Shown here one piece after another: positions 53,752-61,929 of a stretch of DNA of 64,000 nucleotides. Numbering within the stretch: the stretch's first letter is position 1; every line of letters starts with the position of its first letter. The position numbers and the translations under genes are program-made. Source of the stretch: Clostridium fungisolvens (GTDB lineage: Bacteria; Bacillota; Clostridia; Clostridiales; Clostridiaceae). Location: contig NZ_BLZR01000001.1 of the NCBI RefSeq assembly GCF_014193895.1, positions 4,588,001-4,652,000 on the forward strand, written 5' to 3'. The notes beneath the pieces are model-generated. The model was not told the origin of the DNA, did not search any database, and worked only from the letters and a program-made list of their open reading frames with translations.

Positions 53752-56700
53752 TTATATTCTTTCAACAGCTAAATCAAGTTTTTCTCCGTTTATATTGCAT
53801 TCTGTATATTTACACTCAGCATTATATACTATATCCATTGTTAGAGTCTCTCTCTTTATTGTATCTGCAAACTTTTTAACGACATCTAATAACATATCAT
53901 TGTTCGCAACATAAAGTTTTATCTTATCAGATACCTCAAAACCACTTTCTTTTCTCATGTTTTGTATCTTAGATATCATCTCTCTAACATGACCTTCTTC
54001 TCTTAATACATCTGTTATAGTTGTATCAAGAACTACACCAACTTCACCTTCTCCAGCAAAAGCAAATCCATCTAAGCCTTGCATAGTTACTAGAAGATTT
54101 TCATTGTTAAGTTCTATTTCAGTACCATCAACATTTATAGTTTCAGTACCTCCATTTTGTATCTTCTGAGCCAATTCCATTTGGTTTTTTGCAGCTATCT
54201 CTTTTCTTATGCCAGGTATCATCTTTCCATAAGCTTTTCCTAGCACAGGAAGGTTAGGCTTTATCTCAAAATTAACATGTTCTGATAAATCAGCACCAAA
54301 TACTATTTGTTTTATATTTAATTCATCTTTAACTATATCGCCATAGTATTCTGGTAATGACTTAACTGAAACTAGCATTTCTGAAAGTGGCTGTCTGTTC
54401 TTTATATTAGCTCCATTTCTTGCACTTCTTCCAAGCTTAACTATAGAGTATGCAAGTTCCATTTCTTCTTCTAGTTTCTTGTCTACAGCAGCAAAATCAG
54501 CTACTGGCCACTTGCATAAATGAACACTTTCTTCAGCAGTTTCATCTAAGCTAAGTACAAGACTTTGATATATATTTTCACTCATGAAAGGTACAAATGG
54601 TGCTGATATCTTACTTAGCGTAACCAACACTTTATATAAAGTAGTGTATGCACCTATCTTATCGTCATTTAATTCAGTAGTCCAGAATCTAGCTCTATTT
54701 CTTCTTACGTACCAGTTTGAAAGTTCATCTACGAAGTCTTCAAGTGCTAAAGCAGCTTGAGTTACTCTGTAACCTTCTAAATTATCTTCTACATTTTTTA
54801 CAAGTGTATTAAGCTTTGATAATATCCACTTATCCATAACATTATCAGACTTGAACTCACTATACTTTGTAGCATCAAAATTATCTAAATCAGCATATAG
54901 AACATAGAATGAATAAACATTCCAAAGAGTACTTAAGAACTTTCTTTGAGTCTCTTCTACATCATCCTTAGAGAATCTTGTTGGAAGCCAAGGAGCACTT
55001 GATGTATAGAAATGCCATCTTGTAGCATCAGCTCCTACTGTATCTAAAACATCATCTGGTGCAACTACATTACCCTTTGATTTAGACATTTTAAGTCCCT
55101 TCTTATCAAGAACATGACCTAAAACTATACAATTTTCAAATGGGTTTGAATCGAATATAGCAGTAGATATAGCAAGTAGTGTATAGAACCATCCTCTTGT
55201 TTGGTCTACAGCTTCTGATATAAATTGAGCTGGGAAGTTAGCTTCAAATAACTCCTTATTCTCAAATGGATAGTGATGTTGTGCAAAAGGCATTGAACCT
55301 GAGTCAAACCAACAGTCTATAACTTCAGCTGTTCTCTTCATTTCCTTTCCACAGCAGCTACACTTAAGTTTTACTCCATCTATATATGGCTTATGAAGTT
55401 CTATGTTATCTGGAACATCAATTCCCTTTTCCTTAAGTTCTGCAACACTTCCTATAAGCTCTCTATGACCGCATTCACATTCCCATATTGGAAGTGGTGT
55501 ACCCCAATATCTATCTCTTGATATACCCCAATCTATAACATTTTCAAGGAACTTACCAAATCTTCCTGTTCTTATGTTATCTGGGTACCAGTTTATCTTA
55601 TTGTTGTTTTCTAAAAGTTTATCTCTTAAAGATGTCATTCTTACAAACCAACTAGCCTTTGGATAGTAAAGCAGTGGTGTATCGCATCTCCAGCAGTGTG
55701 GATATGAGTGCGTATGTTTTTCAGCTTTGTAAAGAGAGTTTTGATCCTTAAGATAATTTAATATCTTTTCATCAGCTTTCTTAACAAATATCCCTGCAAA
55801 CGGAGTAACTTCATCAACGAATTTTCCTTCTGCATCTACAAGATTAATTAATGGTAACCCATTTTTCTTTGCTACTAAATTATCATCTTCACCATAAGCA
55901 GGTGCTATATGAACTATTCCAGTACCATCTGAAAGAGTTACGAAATCACCATGTATAACAAAGAATGCTTTTTCTTCTGGTTTATGGAATGGCATTAGTT
56001 GCTCGTATTCTAAACCTAATATCTCTTCACCCTTAAATTCTCTTAACACTTCATAATCATCTGAAAGAACCTTAGCTACTAGTTCCTTAGCTAATATATA
56101 AACTTCATCATTTTGTTTAACTTCAACATAATCATAAGCTTTATTTATAGCAAGACCTACGTTAGAAGGTAATGTCCAAGGTGTTGTAGTCCAAGCCATT
56201 ATATACTTGTTATCTTCACCTTTAACTTTAAACTTAACAAAAGCGGTATTGTCTTTTACATCTTTATATCCTTGAGCAACCTCATGTGATGAAAGTGAAG
56301 TTCCACATCTTGGACAGTAAGGCATAACTTTATGACCTTTATATAAAAGATCCTTATCCCACATTTGCTTTAACGCCCACCAAACTGATTCTATGTAAGA
56401 ATTATGGTAAGTAACATATGGATTCTCCATATCAACCCAGTAACCTATCTTCTTAGACATGTCTTCCCACATACTTACGTAAGTGAATACCGAATCCTTA
56501 CAAAGCTTAACAAATTCTTCTACTCCATGTTCCTCTATTTGTTGCTTTCCTGATATTCCAAGCTTCTTTTCTATCTCAAGTTCAACTGGAAGTCCATGAG
56601 TATCCCATCCAGCTTTTCTTATAACCTTGTATCCTCTCATAACCTTATATCTTGGTATTATATCTTTTATAACTCTTGTTATGATATGTCCAACGTGAGG

Positions 56701-56859
56701 TTTTCCATTTGCAGTTGGAGGTCCATCATAGAAAGTAAAATACTCTCCTTCTTGGTTTGATTCAAAGCTCTTTTTTATTATTTCTTTATCACTCCAGAGC
56801 CCAGCTACATCTCTTTCCAGTTCAACAAAACTTTTTGAAGAATCTAGTTTTTTATACAT
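53752..56859 (-). CDS. ileS: Isoleucyl-tRNA synthetase (long, type 2-like)
   Basis: Class I synthetase that charges tRNA-Ile and edits valine. It has about 1035 residues from the ATG at 56859 (MYKKLDSSKSFVELERDVAG), which has AAAGGGG upstream; the open frame to 56904 lacks a site. HIGH motif HVGH in PTANGKPHVGHIITR, WDTHGLPVELE, several Cys pairs in the zinc insertions (CPRC, CWRC, CSCC), the KMSKSKGN loop near residue 600 and the long C-terminal part. The length and motifs fit the eukaryote-like type 2 group, which is naturally less sensitive to mupirocin. Regulated by an Ile T-box. Confidence 0.96.
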   Translation of the reverse strand: MYKKLDSSKSFVELERDVAGLWSDKEIIKKSFESNQEGEYFTFYDGPPTANGKPHVGHIITRVIKDIIPRYKVMRGYKVIRKAGWDTHGLPVELEIEKKLGISGKQQIEEHGVEEFVKLCKDSVFTYVSMWEDMSKKIGYWVDMENPYVTYHNSYIESVWWALKQMWDKDLLYKGHKVMPYCPRCGTSLSSHEVAQGYKDVKDNTAFVKFKVKGEDNKYIMAWTTTPWTLPSNVGLAINKAYDYVEVKQNDEVYILAKELVAKVLSDDYEVLREFKGEEILGLEYEQLMPFHKPEEKAFFVIHGDFVTLSDGTGIVHIAPAYGEDDNLVAKKNGLPLINLVDAEGKFVDEVTPFAGIFVKKADEKILNYLKDQNSLYKAEKHTHSYPHCWRCDTPLLYYPKASWFVRMTSLRDKLLENNNKINWYPDNIRTGRFGKFLENVIDWGISRDRYWGTPLPIWECECGHRELIGSVAELKEKGIDVPDNIELHKPYIDGVKLKCSCCGKEMKRTAEVIDCWFDSGSMPFAQHHYPFENKELFEANFPAQFISEAVDQTRGWFYTLLAISTAIFDSNPFENCIVLGHVLDKKGLKMSKSKGNVVAPDDVLDTVGADATRWHFYTSSAPWLPTRFSKDDVEETQRKFLSTLWNVYSFYVLYADLDNFDATKYSEFKSDNVMDKWILSKLNTLVKNVEDNLEGYRVTQAALALEDFVDELSNWYVRRNRARFWTTELNDDKIGAYTTLYKVLVTLSKISAPFVPFMSENIYQSLVLSLDETAEESVHLCKWPVADFAAVDKKLEEEMELAYSIVKLGRSARNGANIKNRQPLSEMLVSVKSLPEYYGDIVKDELNIKQIVFGADLSEHVNFEIKPNLPVLGKAYGKMIPGIRKEIAAKNQMELAQKIQNGGTETINVDGTEIELNNENLLVTMQGLDGFAFAGEGEVGVVLDTTITDVLREEGHVREMISKIQNMRKESGFEVSDKIKLYVANNDMLLDVVKKFADTIKRETLTMDIVYNAECKYTECNINGEKLDLAVERI

Positions 56860-56922
56860 ACTTTTTCCCCTTTCATAAATGGTCAAATATAATTTAGCCC
56901 ACATTAATGTTAAATATTATGT

Positions 56923-56985
56923 TTTAGTCTGTTATGCTTACTTATCCACAGATCTCATTGAATTATAATTTCCTAAAGAATAAAA
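56923..56985 (-). repeat. 63-bp module behind the ileS T-box terminator
   Basis: Matches 57 of 63 bases of 25857-25919 behind the metG T-box, with AATTATAATTTCCTAAAGAA as the most conserved part. It contains a TATAAT in gene sense between terminator and start codon. Confidence 0.8.
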
Positions 56986-57262
56986 AAAACCTCATCCCAT
57001 AGGACGAAGTTATATTCGTTATACCACCTTAAGGCGACGCCATATAGACTTACATATTGTAAAATCTACAGCTCATTTTCGAGTACATGTATACTCTATC
57101 CTTTAACGCAGGCTAACGAGATAAGCTTATTTGTGAGTTAACACTTTCGGCCTCCAGCTCCTAGGTGATTTTCATTAAGTATATACACGATTTTTCACCA
57201 ACCAATCGCTCTCTAAAGTACTGTACTTAAATACTTGCCCTAATCATTGCTTTTCAATGTAA
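56986..57262 (-). ncRNA. T-box leader (isoleucine) of ileS
   Basis: Minus-strand leader with the Stem I bulge sequence AGAGAGCGATTGGTTGGTGA, a specifier region GAAAATCACCTAGGAGC containing the ATC (Ile) codon, the T-box AAGGTGGTATAACG whose TGGT pairs with the ACCA end of tRNA-Ile, and the terminator with arms AACTTCGTCC / GGGATGAGGTT followed by a T-run. Confidence 0.95.
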
Positions 57263-57264
57263 AA

Positions 57265-57293
57265 ATTATATCTCAGCTTGAAGTTATTGTCAA
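57265..57293 (-). promoter_or_regulatory. Promoter of the ileS T-box leader
   Basis: Near-perfect: TTGACA (57288-57293), 17 bases, TATAAT (57265-57270) on the minus strand. Confidence 0.9.
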
Positions 57294-57453
57294 CATGGTT
57301 TAAATTGTTCAGCTTATCTACTCTTTTTGCATATGAAAACATTTACTTAAATATTATTTATTATTATTATAAGTGATATAAAATAACTCTTTACAAAATA
57401 TACAATATACGTTAATATAATACTTGTAATCATAATATTTAGAGGTGTTTTAA

Positions 57454-57549
57454 ATGTTAATGTATATTTTTAAAATGTTTATTTTTAGTATTATAGTCTT
57501 TTCTATGATATTTATTAATCCTAATGGTTTTTTTAATTTCTTTTTTTAG
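57454..57549 (+). CDS. 31-residue hydrophobic peptide ORF
   Basis: Found by eye. ATG behind AGAGGTG (6-base spacing) opens a 31-codon frame ending in TAG. The peptide MLMYIFKMFIFSIIVFSMIF and INPNGFFNFFF is nearly all hydrophobic with one Lys, that is a single membrane helix. A TATAAT lies at about 57416-57421. Its home is a ~570-base AT-rich gap between the ileS promoter and the Fe-S protein gene. Could be a small membrane subunit or type I toxin-like peptide; AT-rich chance frames of this type also exist. Confidence 0.45.
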   Translation: MLMYIFKMFIFSIIVFSMIFINPNGFFNFFF

Positions 57550-57614
57550 GTATAGCTCATATTAAATTAGATAATTTATTTGTGCCTTAATATAAATTGT
57601 ATTAACATGGATAT

Positions 57615-57661
57615 AATTAAAGATATATTAGATATAATGTACTTATTATATATCTTTAATT
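57615..57661. repeat. AT-only inverted repeat
   Basis: AATTAAAGATATA and TATATCTTTAATT are perfect 13-base arms around a 21-base AT-rich spacer. With no GC pairs near the loop it is a weak terminator; it might be a binding site. Confidence 0.5.
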
Positions 57662-57775
57662 CTTATCAATATAGATTAATTGAATTTAAACTATATTTTG
57701 TCAACAAATAATATATGTATATATTACGACTGTTCAGGATACAAGATTTTATTTAATAATTATTACTAATTACTA

Positions 57776-57804
57776 TTGACTTTTAATTTGTATAGTGGTT
57801 TAAT
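57776..57804 (+). promoter_or_regulatory. Likely promoter of the BFD-like gene
   Basis: TTGACT (57776-57781), 17 bases, TTTAAT (57799-57804). Confidence 0.55.
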
Positions 57805-57864
57805 ATAGTTAATAAGATTTTCCATCCCCTTGAATAGTCATCCTTAAAATGTGGAGGATTAACT

Positions 57865-58089
57865 ATGGAAAATAACTTAAATCAAGAAATTTTAGATAAG
57901 CTAACAAAAGTCTGTTTATGTAAGGCCATCCCCAGGTCTAAGATAAAAGACGCTATAAGAAAAGGAGCTCGTACACCAGATGAAGTCACTAAGGCTACTG
58001 GAGCACGCACCGGTGGTTGTGGCGGTAGACGATGCACCCCTAAAATTCAAGAATTGATAGATGGATATCTAGACGAACAATGGCATTAA
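57865..58089 (+). CDS. BFD-like [2Fe-2S]-binding protein
   Basis: 74-residue protein of the bacterioferritin-associated-ferredoxin type. The four cluster cysteines are visible as CLC (KVCLCKAI, about residues 17-19) and CGGRRC (TGGCGGRRCTP) with the helical segment SKIKDAIRKGARTPDEVTKA between. Such domains donate electrons to ferritin or occur in iron-sulfur enzymes such as nitrite reductase and NifU; free-standing ones are common in clostridia. The ribosome site is GTGGAGG. The electron partner is not in the window. Confidence 0.88.
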   Translation: MENNLNQEILDKLTKVCLCKAIPRSKIKDAIRKGARTPDEVTKATGARTGGCGGRRCTPKIQELIDGYLDEQWH

Positions 58090-58138
58090 TTCCCCTTAAT
58101 TGTTCATTCGTTATTATTTTTATCTCCCTATCGCATAC

Positions 58139-58178
58139 AAAAGATTCACTGAAGCGAATTTCTTCAGTGAATCTTTTT
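58139..58178. terminator. Bidirectional terminator, family A-like
   Basis: AAAAGATTCACTGAAG and CTTCAGTGAATCTTTT with GCGCATC afterwards. It resembles the first hairpin of family A, including the GCATC that follows, and separates convergent genes. Confidence 0.88.
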
Positions 58179-58195
58179 GCGCATCATTATTAAGT

Positions 58196-58801
58196 TTAGT
58201 TTTGTTTTCTAAGCCAACCTGAAACCCCTCTTCCAGCAGCTACGATTGGTTTGTCATCTTTATAGGTTATATTAAGTTTCTCTCTAGGTCTTCCATAAAC
58301 ATTTTGCTGTACTATCTCAATATAATCATCATCAACCTTGCTTACTATTGCTAGATGACCATACTCACCTTTAGTGAATACAATTATATCATTTATTTTA
58401 GGTTTATCTCCTTCACCATTTTTAAACTGAATCAGCATCCTAGTATTATTGGTACCTCCATTTTCTATCTTATCATCAAAGTAATCTTTAGCATTTCCTC
58501 CACCAGGTATGCTTATGCCTAATTTATCGTAGTAGAACCTATTAATAAACTCTACACATTGCCACTTATACCCGTAAACGTAACCATTTTTATTTTTGTT
58601 TATGCCATGTTCCTGGGCTCCATCTTTACCATTATTATATATTGGTATACCTTGATAAGTATCTACTACTTTGCCAACCTCACTTCCAAACTTATACATA
58701 AGTCCGGTGACGATAGATACTATAATTCCAACTAATAATACGCCTATTATAGTTAAAGTCATTACTTTTATTATATTTGTGTTTTTTTTGTTATAATACA
58801 T
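58196..58801 (-). CDS. Membrane-anchored CHAP-domain amidase/peptidase
   Basis: 201 residues with an N-terminal membrane helix (about 11-35), then an extracytoplasmic CHAP domain. The catalytic Cys82 is in YKWQCVEFINRFY, the His149 in EYGHLAIVSKV and the acidic or amide partner in YIEIVQQNVYG. CHAP enzymes cut peptidoglycan stem or cross-bridge peptides, or glutathionylspermidine-like amides. The closest look is to the amidase domain with QCVEF. The ribosome site is GGAAAGG. It lies 27 bases behind a DUF1643 gene and is probably in its operon. Confidence 0.88.
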   Translation of the reverse strand: MYYNKKNTNIIKVMTLTIIGVLLVGIIVSIVTGLMYKFGSEVGKVVDTYQGIPIYNNGKDGAQEHGINKNKNGYVYGYKWQCVEFINRFYYDKLGISIPGGGNAKDYFDDKIENGGTNNTRMLIQFKNGEGDKPKINDIIVFTKGEYGHLAIVSKVDDDYIEIVQQNVYGRPREKLNITYKDDKPIVAAGRGVSGWLRKQN

Positions 58802-58828
58802 ATAATCCTTTCCAAAGTGCCATCACTT

Positions 58829-59449
58829 TTACCATTGAAATTCTATTAACGGATCTTGTAAATTCCAATTGACACAATGTCTAGGATACCCTTTCTTTGT
58901 AAGGTCTCCTACTATATAAAGTTTCTTTTTTTCGCTGCTTATTGAATTTATCTCTCTTATAGTCTTTAGGATATACTCAACTCTTAAGTTGTATATCGAT
59001 TCTATTTCCTTTAATACTTCTCCCCAACCTAATATTATATAATCCGATTCCTCAATTGATTTTCTTATAATATCATCGTTCTTTATTGTCACTCCATTAA
59101 ATTCAAATAAGTCATCATTTCCAGTAACAAAACACTCTCCTCTAAGCTTAAGTGAGGTTTCTATACTATTTCTATCGTACTCAATTGTAGTAAATAAATT
59201 TACTATATTAACCTTTATAACTGGTCCAAATTCTTCTCTCTTATTATCAATATATTTCAAAACTCTTTGTATCAATTTATCACACTTAAAATCACTACAA
59301 GTCTTTGGTGCCCTTCCTATTACAAGTATGCTGTTTACCCCTTTTTTACTTATTGGAAATGTAAGTTTATAACATCTATCGTTATCATAGTCCTCCAATA
59401 TCTCCATGGAGCTTTTACAAACAAATCTAGGATATTTACTTTTTTGCAT
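58829..59449 (-). CDS. DUF1643-like protein
   Basis: 206 residues. An N-terminal strand region (YKLTFPISKKGVNSILVIGR) is followed by ILGWGEVLKEIESIYNLRVE and a C-terminal PRHCVNWNLQDPLIEF that match the DUF1643 layout, though the usual NPSTA motif is changed to GRAPKT. DUF1643 proteins are of unknown biochemical function. The ribosome site is TTTGGAGG. Upstream of the CHAP gene on the same strand. Confidence 0.65.
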   Translation of the reverse strand: MQKSKYPRFVCKSSMEILEDYDNDRCYKLTFPISKKGVNSILVIGRAPKTCSDFKCDKLIQRVLKYIDNKREEFGPVIKVNIVNLFTTIEYDRNSIETSLKLRGECFVTGNDDLFEFNGVTIKNDDIIRKSIEESDYIILGWGEVLKEIESIYNLRVEYILKTIREINSISSEKKKLYIVGDLTKKGYPRHCVNWNLQDPLIEFQW

Positions 59450-59573
59450 CCTCCAAATCCCCTTTTTTATATTTTGTAAAGCTTTATTAATACATATTTA
59501 TATTTATATGAATATATACCAATAAACGTTAAAATGCGTTTTAATGTTTAACTTTAAATTCCTAAGAAATAAA

Positions 59574-59615
59574 AGAAGCTATGCATGATTATTTTAATAT
59601 CATACATAGCTTCTT
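59574..59615 (-). terminator. Terminator of the 78-residue HTH-like gene
   Basis: AGAAGCTATGTATGAT and ATCATGCATAGCTTCT arms followed by TTTATTTC on the minus strand. A variant of the post-terminator module (TTAGGAATTTAAAG) follows, in front of the DUF1643 gene. Confidence 0.88.
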
Positions 59616-59619
59616 CTAT

Positions 59620-59853
59620 TCACATTTTACCTAGCATATCTTTTACTATATTTACTTGCCTTACAGATAAGCCTAGCTGTTCACCAATTCTTCTAGGATC
59701 CATACCTTGATGAATTAGTTCCTTTACTTCTTGGAGCATATCAGAATCAGTTATTACATCCTCAACAGCGTTGGAATCTCTCTGGCTCACATCCTTTAAA
59801 TGCTCTTCAATTTTATCATCAAGATTCAATTCTTTCATCTTATCCCAAACCAT
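59620..59853 (-). CDS. Small protein with C-terminal helix-turn-helix-like region (77 aa)
   Basis: MVWDKMKELNLDDKIEEHLK at the start, an acidic middle, then DPRRIGEQLGLSVRQVNIVK, which reads like a helix-turn-helix (sigma-70 region 4 or resolvase-like). The start is ATG 59853 with GGGAGG upstream; an earlier TTG overlaps the site. Could be a small DNA-binding regulator; unproven. Confidence 0.7.
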   Translation of the reverse strand: MVWDKMKELNLDDKIEEHLKDVSQRDSNAVEDVITDSDMLQEVKELIHQGMDPRRIGEQLGLSVRQVNIVKDMLGKM

Positions 59854-60008
59854 ATATAAAAAACCTCCCAAGAATGACTTTAATGTTAGTATATCTCGGA
59901 AGAAGTTTTTTATTCTTTACGTATTTATACATCTATTATATATAGAAATAATTCTAGTAACAGACTTAAGAACTACTATAAATTAAGAATAAAAAACAAT
60001 TATATATC

Positions 60009-60093
60009 GCCTGCCAGAATTTCTTCACATACGTTCAGAAAAGGCAGATACGCAAAAAAATTCACTAAAGGAAATCGCTTTAGTGAATTTTTT
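60009..60093 (-). repeat. Family A element, inverted short copy with terminator
   Basis: Minus-strand AAAAAATTCACTAAAG / CTTTAGTGAATTTTTT hairpin (60054-60093), then CGTATCTGCCTTTTCTGAAC and GAAATTCTGGCAGGCG. The first hairpin has changed sequence but still pairs. It terminates the gene at 60107-60508. Confidence 0.8.
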
Positions 60094-60106
60094 GTTCTTT
60101 AGGAAT

Positions 60107-60508
60107 TTACAACTCTTCGTCACCTTGATCTTCTGATAGTCGCTTGATTAGCACATACCCTACTGCTCCTGGTATTGCAACTGAAATAGCAGCACTTAGC
60201 AGTGTCATTGCAGTTATTCCACTTGACACTAATGTATTGATAGCATGTGCCACTCCCAATCCTATAAAAACATATATAGCTATTTTATTCCACAAAAATA
60301 CACCTAAAATAGCTACTACTGTAAGTACTCCTAGAACAGTTGCAATTGCCATAGATGTATTGCTAGTAGCAAACTGCTTTGATAGTTCTGGTGATAATGT
60401 TTGATTCAATTTATTTATTGGAAATGTAAATATACTAAATATTGCCCCTATAAAATATAACACTAAAATTCCTGTTATTAGACATCCTCTTTCTTTTGAA
60501 CTTTCCAT
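60107..60508 (-). CDS. Four-helix membrane protein downstream of a LytTR regulator (133 aa)
   Basis: Four hydrophobic segments (about residues 9-28, 52-73, 74-92 and 98-121) with short loops and an acidic tail LSEDQGDEEL. No catalytic motif. Glycine/alanine-rich helices suggest a compact bundle. The ribosome site is AAGGAG. It follows the LytTR regulator gene by 27 bases and is likely co-transcribed. Function unknown. Confidence 0.72.
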   Translation of the reverse strand: MESSKERGCLITGILVLYFIGAIFSIFTFPINKLNQTLSPELSKQFATSNTSMAIATVLGVLTVVAILGVFLWNKIAIYVFIGLGVAHAINTLVSSGITAMTLLSAAISVAIPGAVGYVLIKRLSEDQGDEEL

Positions 60509-60535
60509 GTGTTGTACTCCTTACTTAAACCATTT

Positions 60536-61273
60536 TTATAAACTAAATATCTTTTTTATATCCTCGTATTTTTCATGAGTTAACAAAGCATCCTTATCCG
60601 TATCTTTTAATTTCACTATATATGTCCATCTTCCATAAGGATAAATTTTTGAAATTAATGATAGATTTATTATATACGACTTATGACTTCTAAAAAATTG
60701 AGCTTTATCTAATTTTTCTTCGATTTCCGAAAGAGTTGCTGAGGTTATAAAGTTATCAGATTTCGTATAGATAACTGTACTATTTTCTTCTCTCTGCACA
60801 AGAACAATCTCTTTAGAGTCAATAAAACTAACCCCTTCCTTGCTCTTAATCATAAGTTTTTCTAAGCCTTTTTCATGCTTTATTATCTTATCAATTCCAT
60901 AACTAGTAGAAGGTCCATTTAGATTCTTGATTCTGTCCAAAGTCTGATTCAGCCTTTCAATCTTAAAAGGCTTAACCAAATAATCAAAAGCATATACTTG
61001 AAAAGCATCAGACATATACTGAGAATGTGCTGTTGCAAATATGATAATAGTTTTAGGATTAATATCTGATATCTTCTTAGCAAGTTCAATTCCATTACAA
61101 TCCGGCATCTCCACATCTAGAAAAACTATTTCTGGCCTCTTTTCTTCAAAAATACTAATGGCAAGTTCTCCTTCTCCGGCCTCACCTATAACTTCAAAAC
61201 CTTGAACCTTCTCTACGACTTTTCTTATTACTAATCTCATTCCTTTTTCATCATCTACTATTAGCACCTTCAT
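60536..61273 (-). CDS. LytTR-family response regulator, second locus
   Basis: 245 residues. Receiver domain with DDE (7-9), phospho-acceptor Asp53 in IVFLDVEMPDCNG, Thr in IIFATAHSQ and Lys in YLVKPF. LytTR DNA-binding domain from about 140 (IKSKEGVSFIDSKEIVLVQR and FFRSHKSYIINLSLISKIYP). Of the LytR/NatR type rather than AgrA. The GHKL kinase at the right edge (63552) may be its partner but three genes intervene. The ribosome site is AAGGTG. Confidence 0.9.
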   Translation of the reverse strand: MKVLIVDDEKGMRLVIRKVVEKVQGFEVIGEAGEGELAISIFEEKRPEIVFLDVEMPDCNGIELAKKISDINPKTIIIFATAHSQYMSDAFQVYAFDYLVKPFKIERLNQTLDRIKNLNGPSTSYGIDKIIKHEKGLEKLMIKSKEGVSFIDSKEIVLVQREENSTVIYTKSDNFITSATLSEIEEKLDKAQFFRSHKSYIINLSLISKIYPYGRWTYIVKLKDTDKDALLTHEKYEDIKKIFSL

Positions 61274-61290
61274 AATTGATCTGCACCTTT

Positions 61291-61392
61291 CTATAGATGA
61301 ACTACTTCAATCCTTAGACTCAAAATAAAGATTTCTATTAATCTGCAAATCTTTATTTTGATAGTTTCAAATATGAAGTAATTTATCTATAG
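61291..61392 (+). repeat. Family B-type element with a different inner hairpin
   Basis: Outer arms CTATAGATGAACTACTTCA and TGAAGTAATTTATCTATAG; inner perfect hairpin TCAAAATAAAGATTT / AAATCTTTATTTTGA. It abuts the next element, sharing CTATAG. Confidence 0.8.
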
Positions 61393-61490
61393 ATGTACCA
61401 CTTCATAATAGAACTTATATTTTCAATTTCTCCTCTCAGAACCAGAGGAGTTTTGAAAATACTTTTCGGATTGAAGTGGTACATCTTTAT
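61388..61490 (+). repeat. Family B palindromic element B3 (best copy)
   Basis: AGATGTACCACTTCA at the left equals the reverse complement of TGAAGTGGTACATCT at the right, a perfect 15-base terminal inverted repeat. The inner hairpin CTCCTCT CAGAACC AGAGGAG is flanked by TTTCAAT/TTTTGAAAA. It lies just after the stop of the 127-residue gene. Confidence 0.88.
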
Positions 61491-61497
61491 ATAAATA

Positions 61498-61878
61498 TTA
61501 GACTCTTCTAAATCCTCTTCTACTTCTCTTACAAACAGGTTTACTTATTATTTCAGAAAGTATTATAGCCTCTTTTAACTTAGAAGGAGTTATTTCCTCG
61601 GAAATCCCTGTTATTAGACCTTTTTCTTCCTCCATCGGTTGCATATCGACTTTATTAGATCCTAAAGGTTCACCATATGAGTCTTTTGAGATAATATTAC
61701 TTTCTACATTAATTCCATAGTCTATATCTTGCGAATATCTTGAATCAGCTCTATAGTCTCCACTCATCCCGGTTGTTACCATCTGCTTATACTTCTTAAA
61801 AGAACTACCTATACCTCTAAAATCTTCACTGTCTGTTATATTGTCCATAATATCAGATATAATATCTTTTAAATCCAA
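61498..61878 (-). CDS. Unrecognised protein in the nfeD-floA operon (about 126 aa)
   Basis: Acidic N-terminal part (DLKDIISDIMDNITDSEDFR), a polar middle with many Asp/Ser/Tyr, and a basic C-terminus (SKPVCKRSRRGFRRV). No membrane helix or known domain. I prefer the TTG at 61878, 8 bases after AAGGAG; the GTG at 61887 overlaps that site. It follows floA by about 50 bases, same strand, and a family B element marks the end. It may be a FloA-associated protein, by position only. Confidence 0.62.
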   Translation of the reverse strand: MDLKDIISDIMDNITDSEDFRGIGSSFKKYKQMVTTGMSGDYRADSRYSQDIDYGINVESNIISKDSYGEPLGSNKVDMQPMEEEKGLITGISEEITPSKLKEAIILSEIISKPVCKRSRRGFRRV

Positions 61879-61929
61879 ATCAATCACTCCTTTATGGACT
61901 TAATAGAAATCAATAATCTTTTATTGATT

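Noticed and set aside
57615..57661. Terminator for the 31-codon ORF
   Set aside because: The stem has almost no GC pairs and no T-run directly after it, so it was listed only as an inverted repeat.
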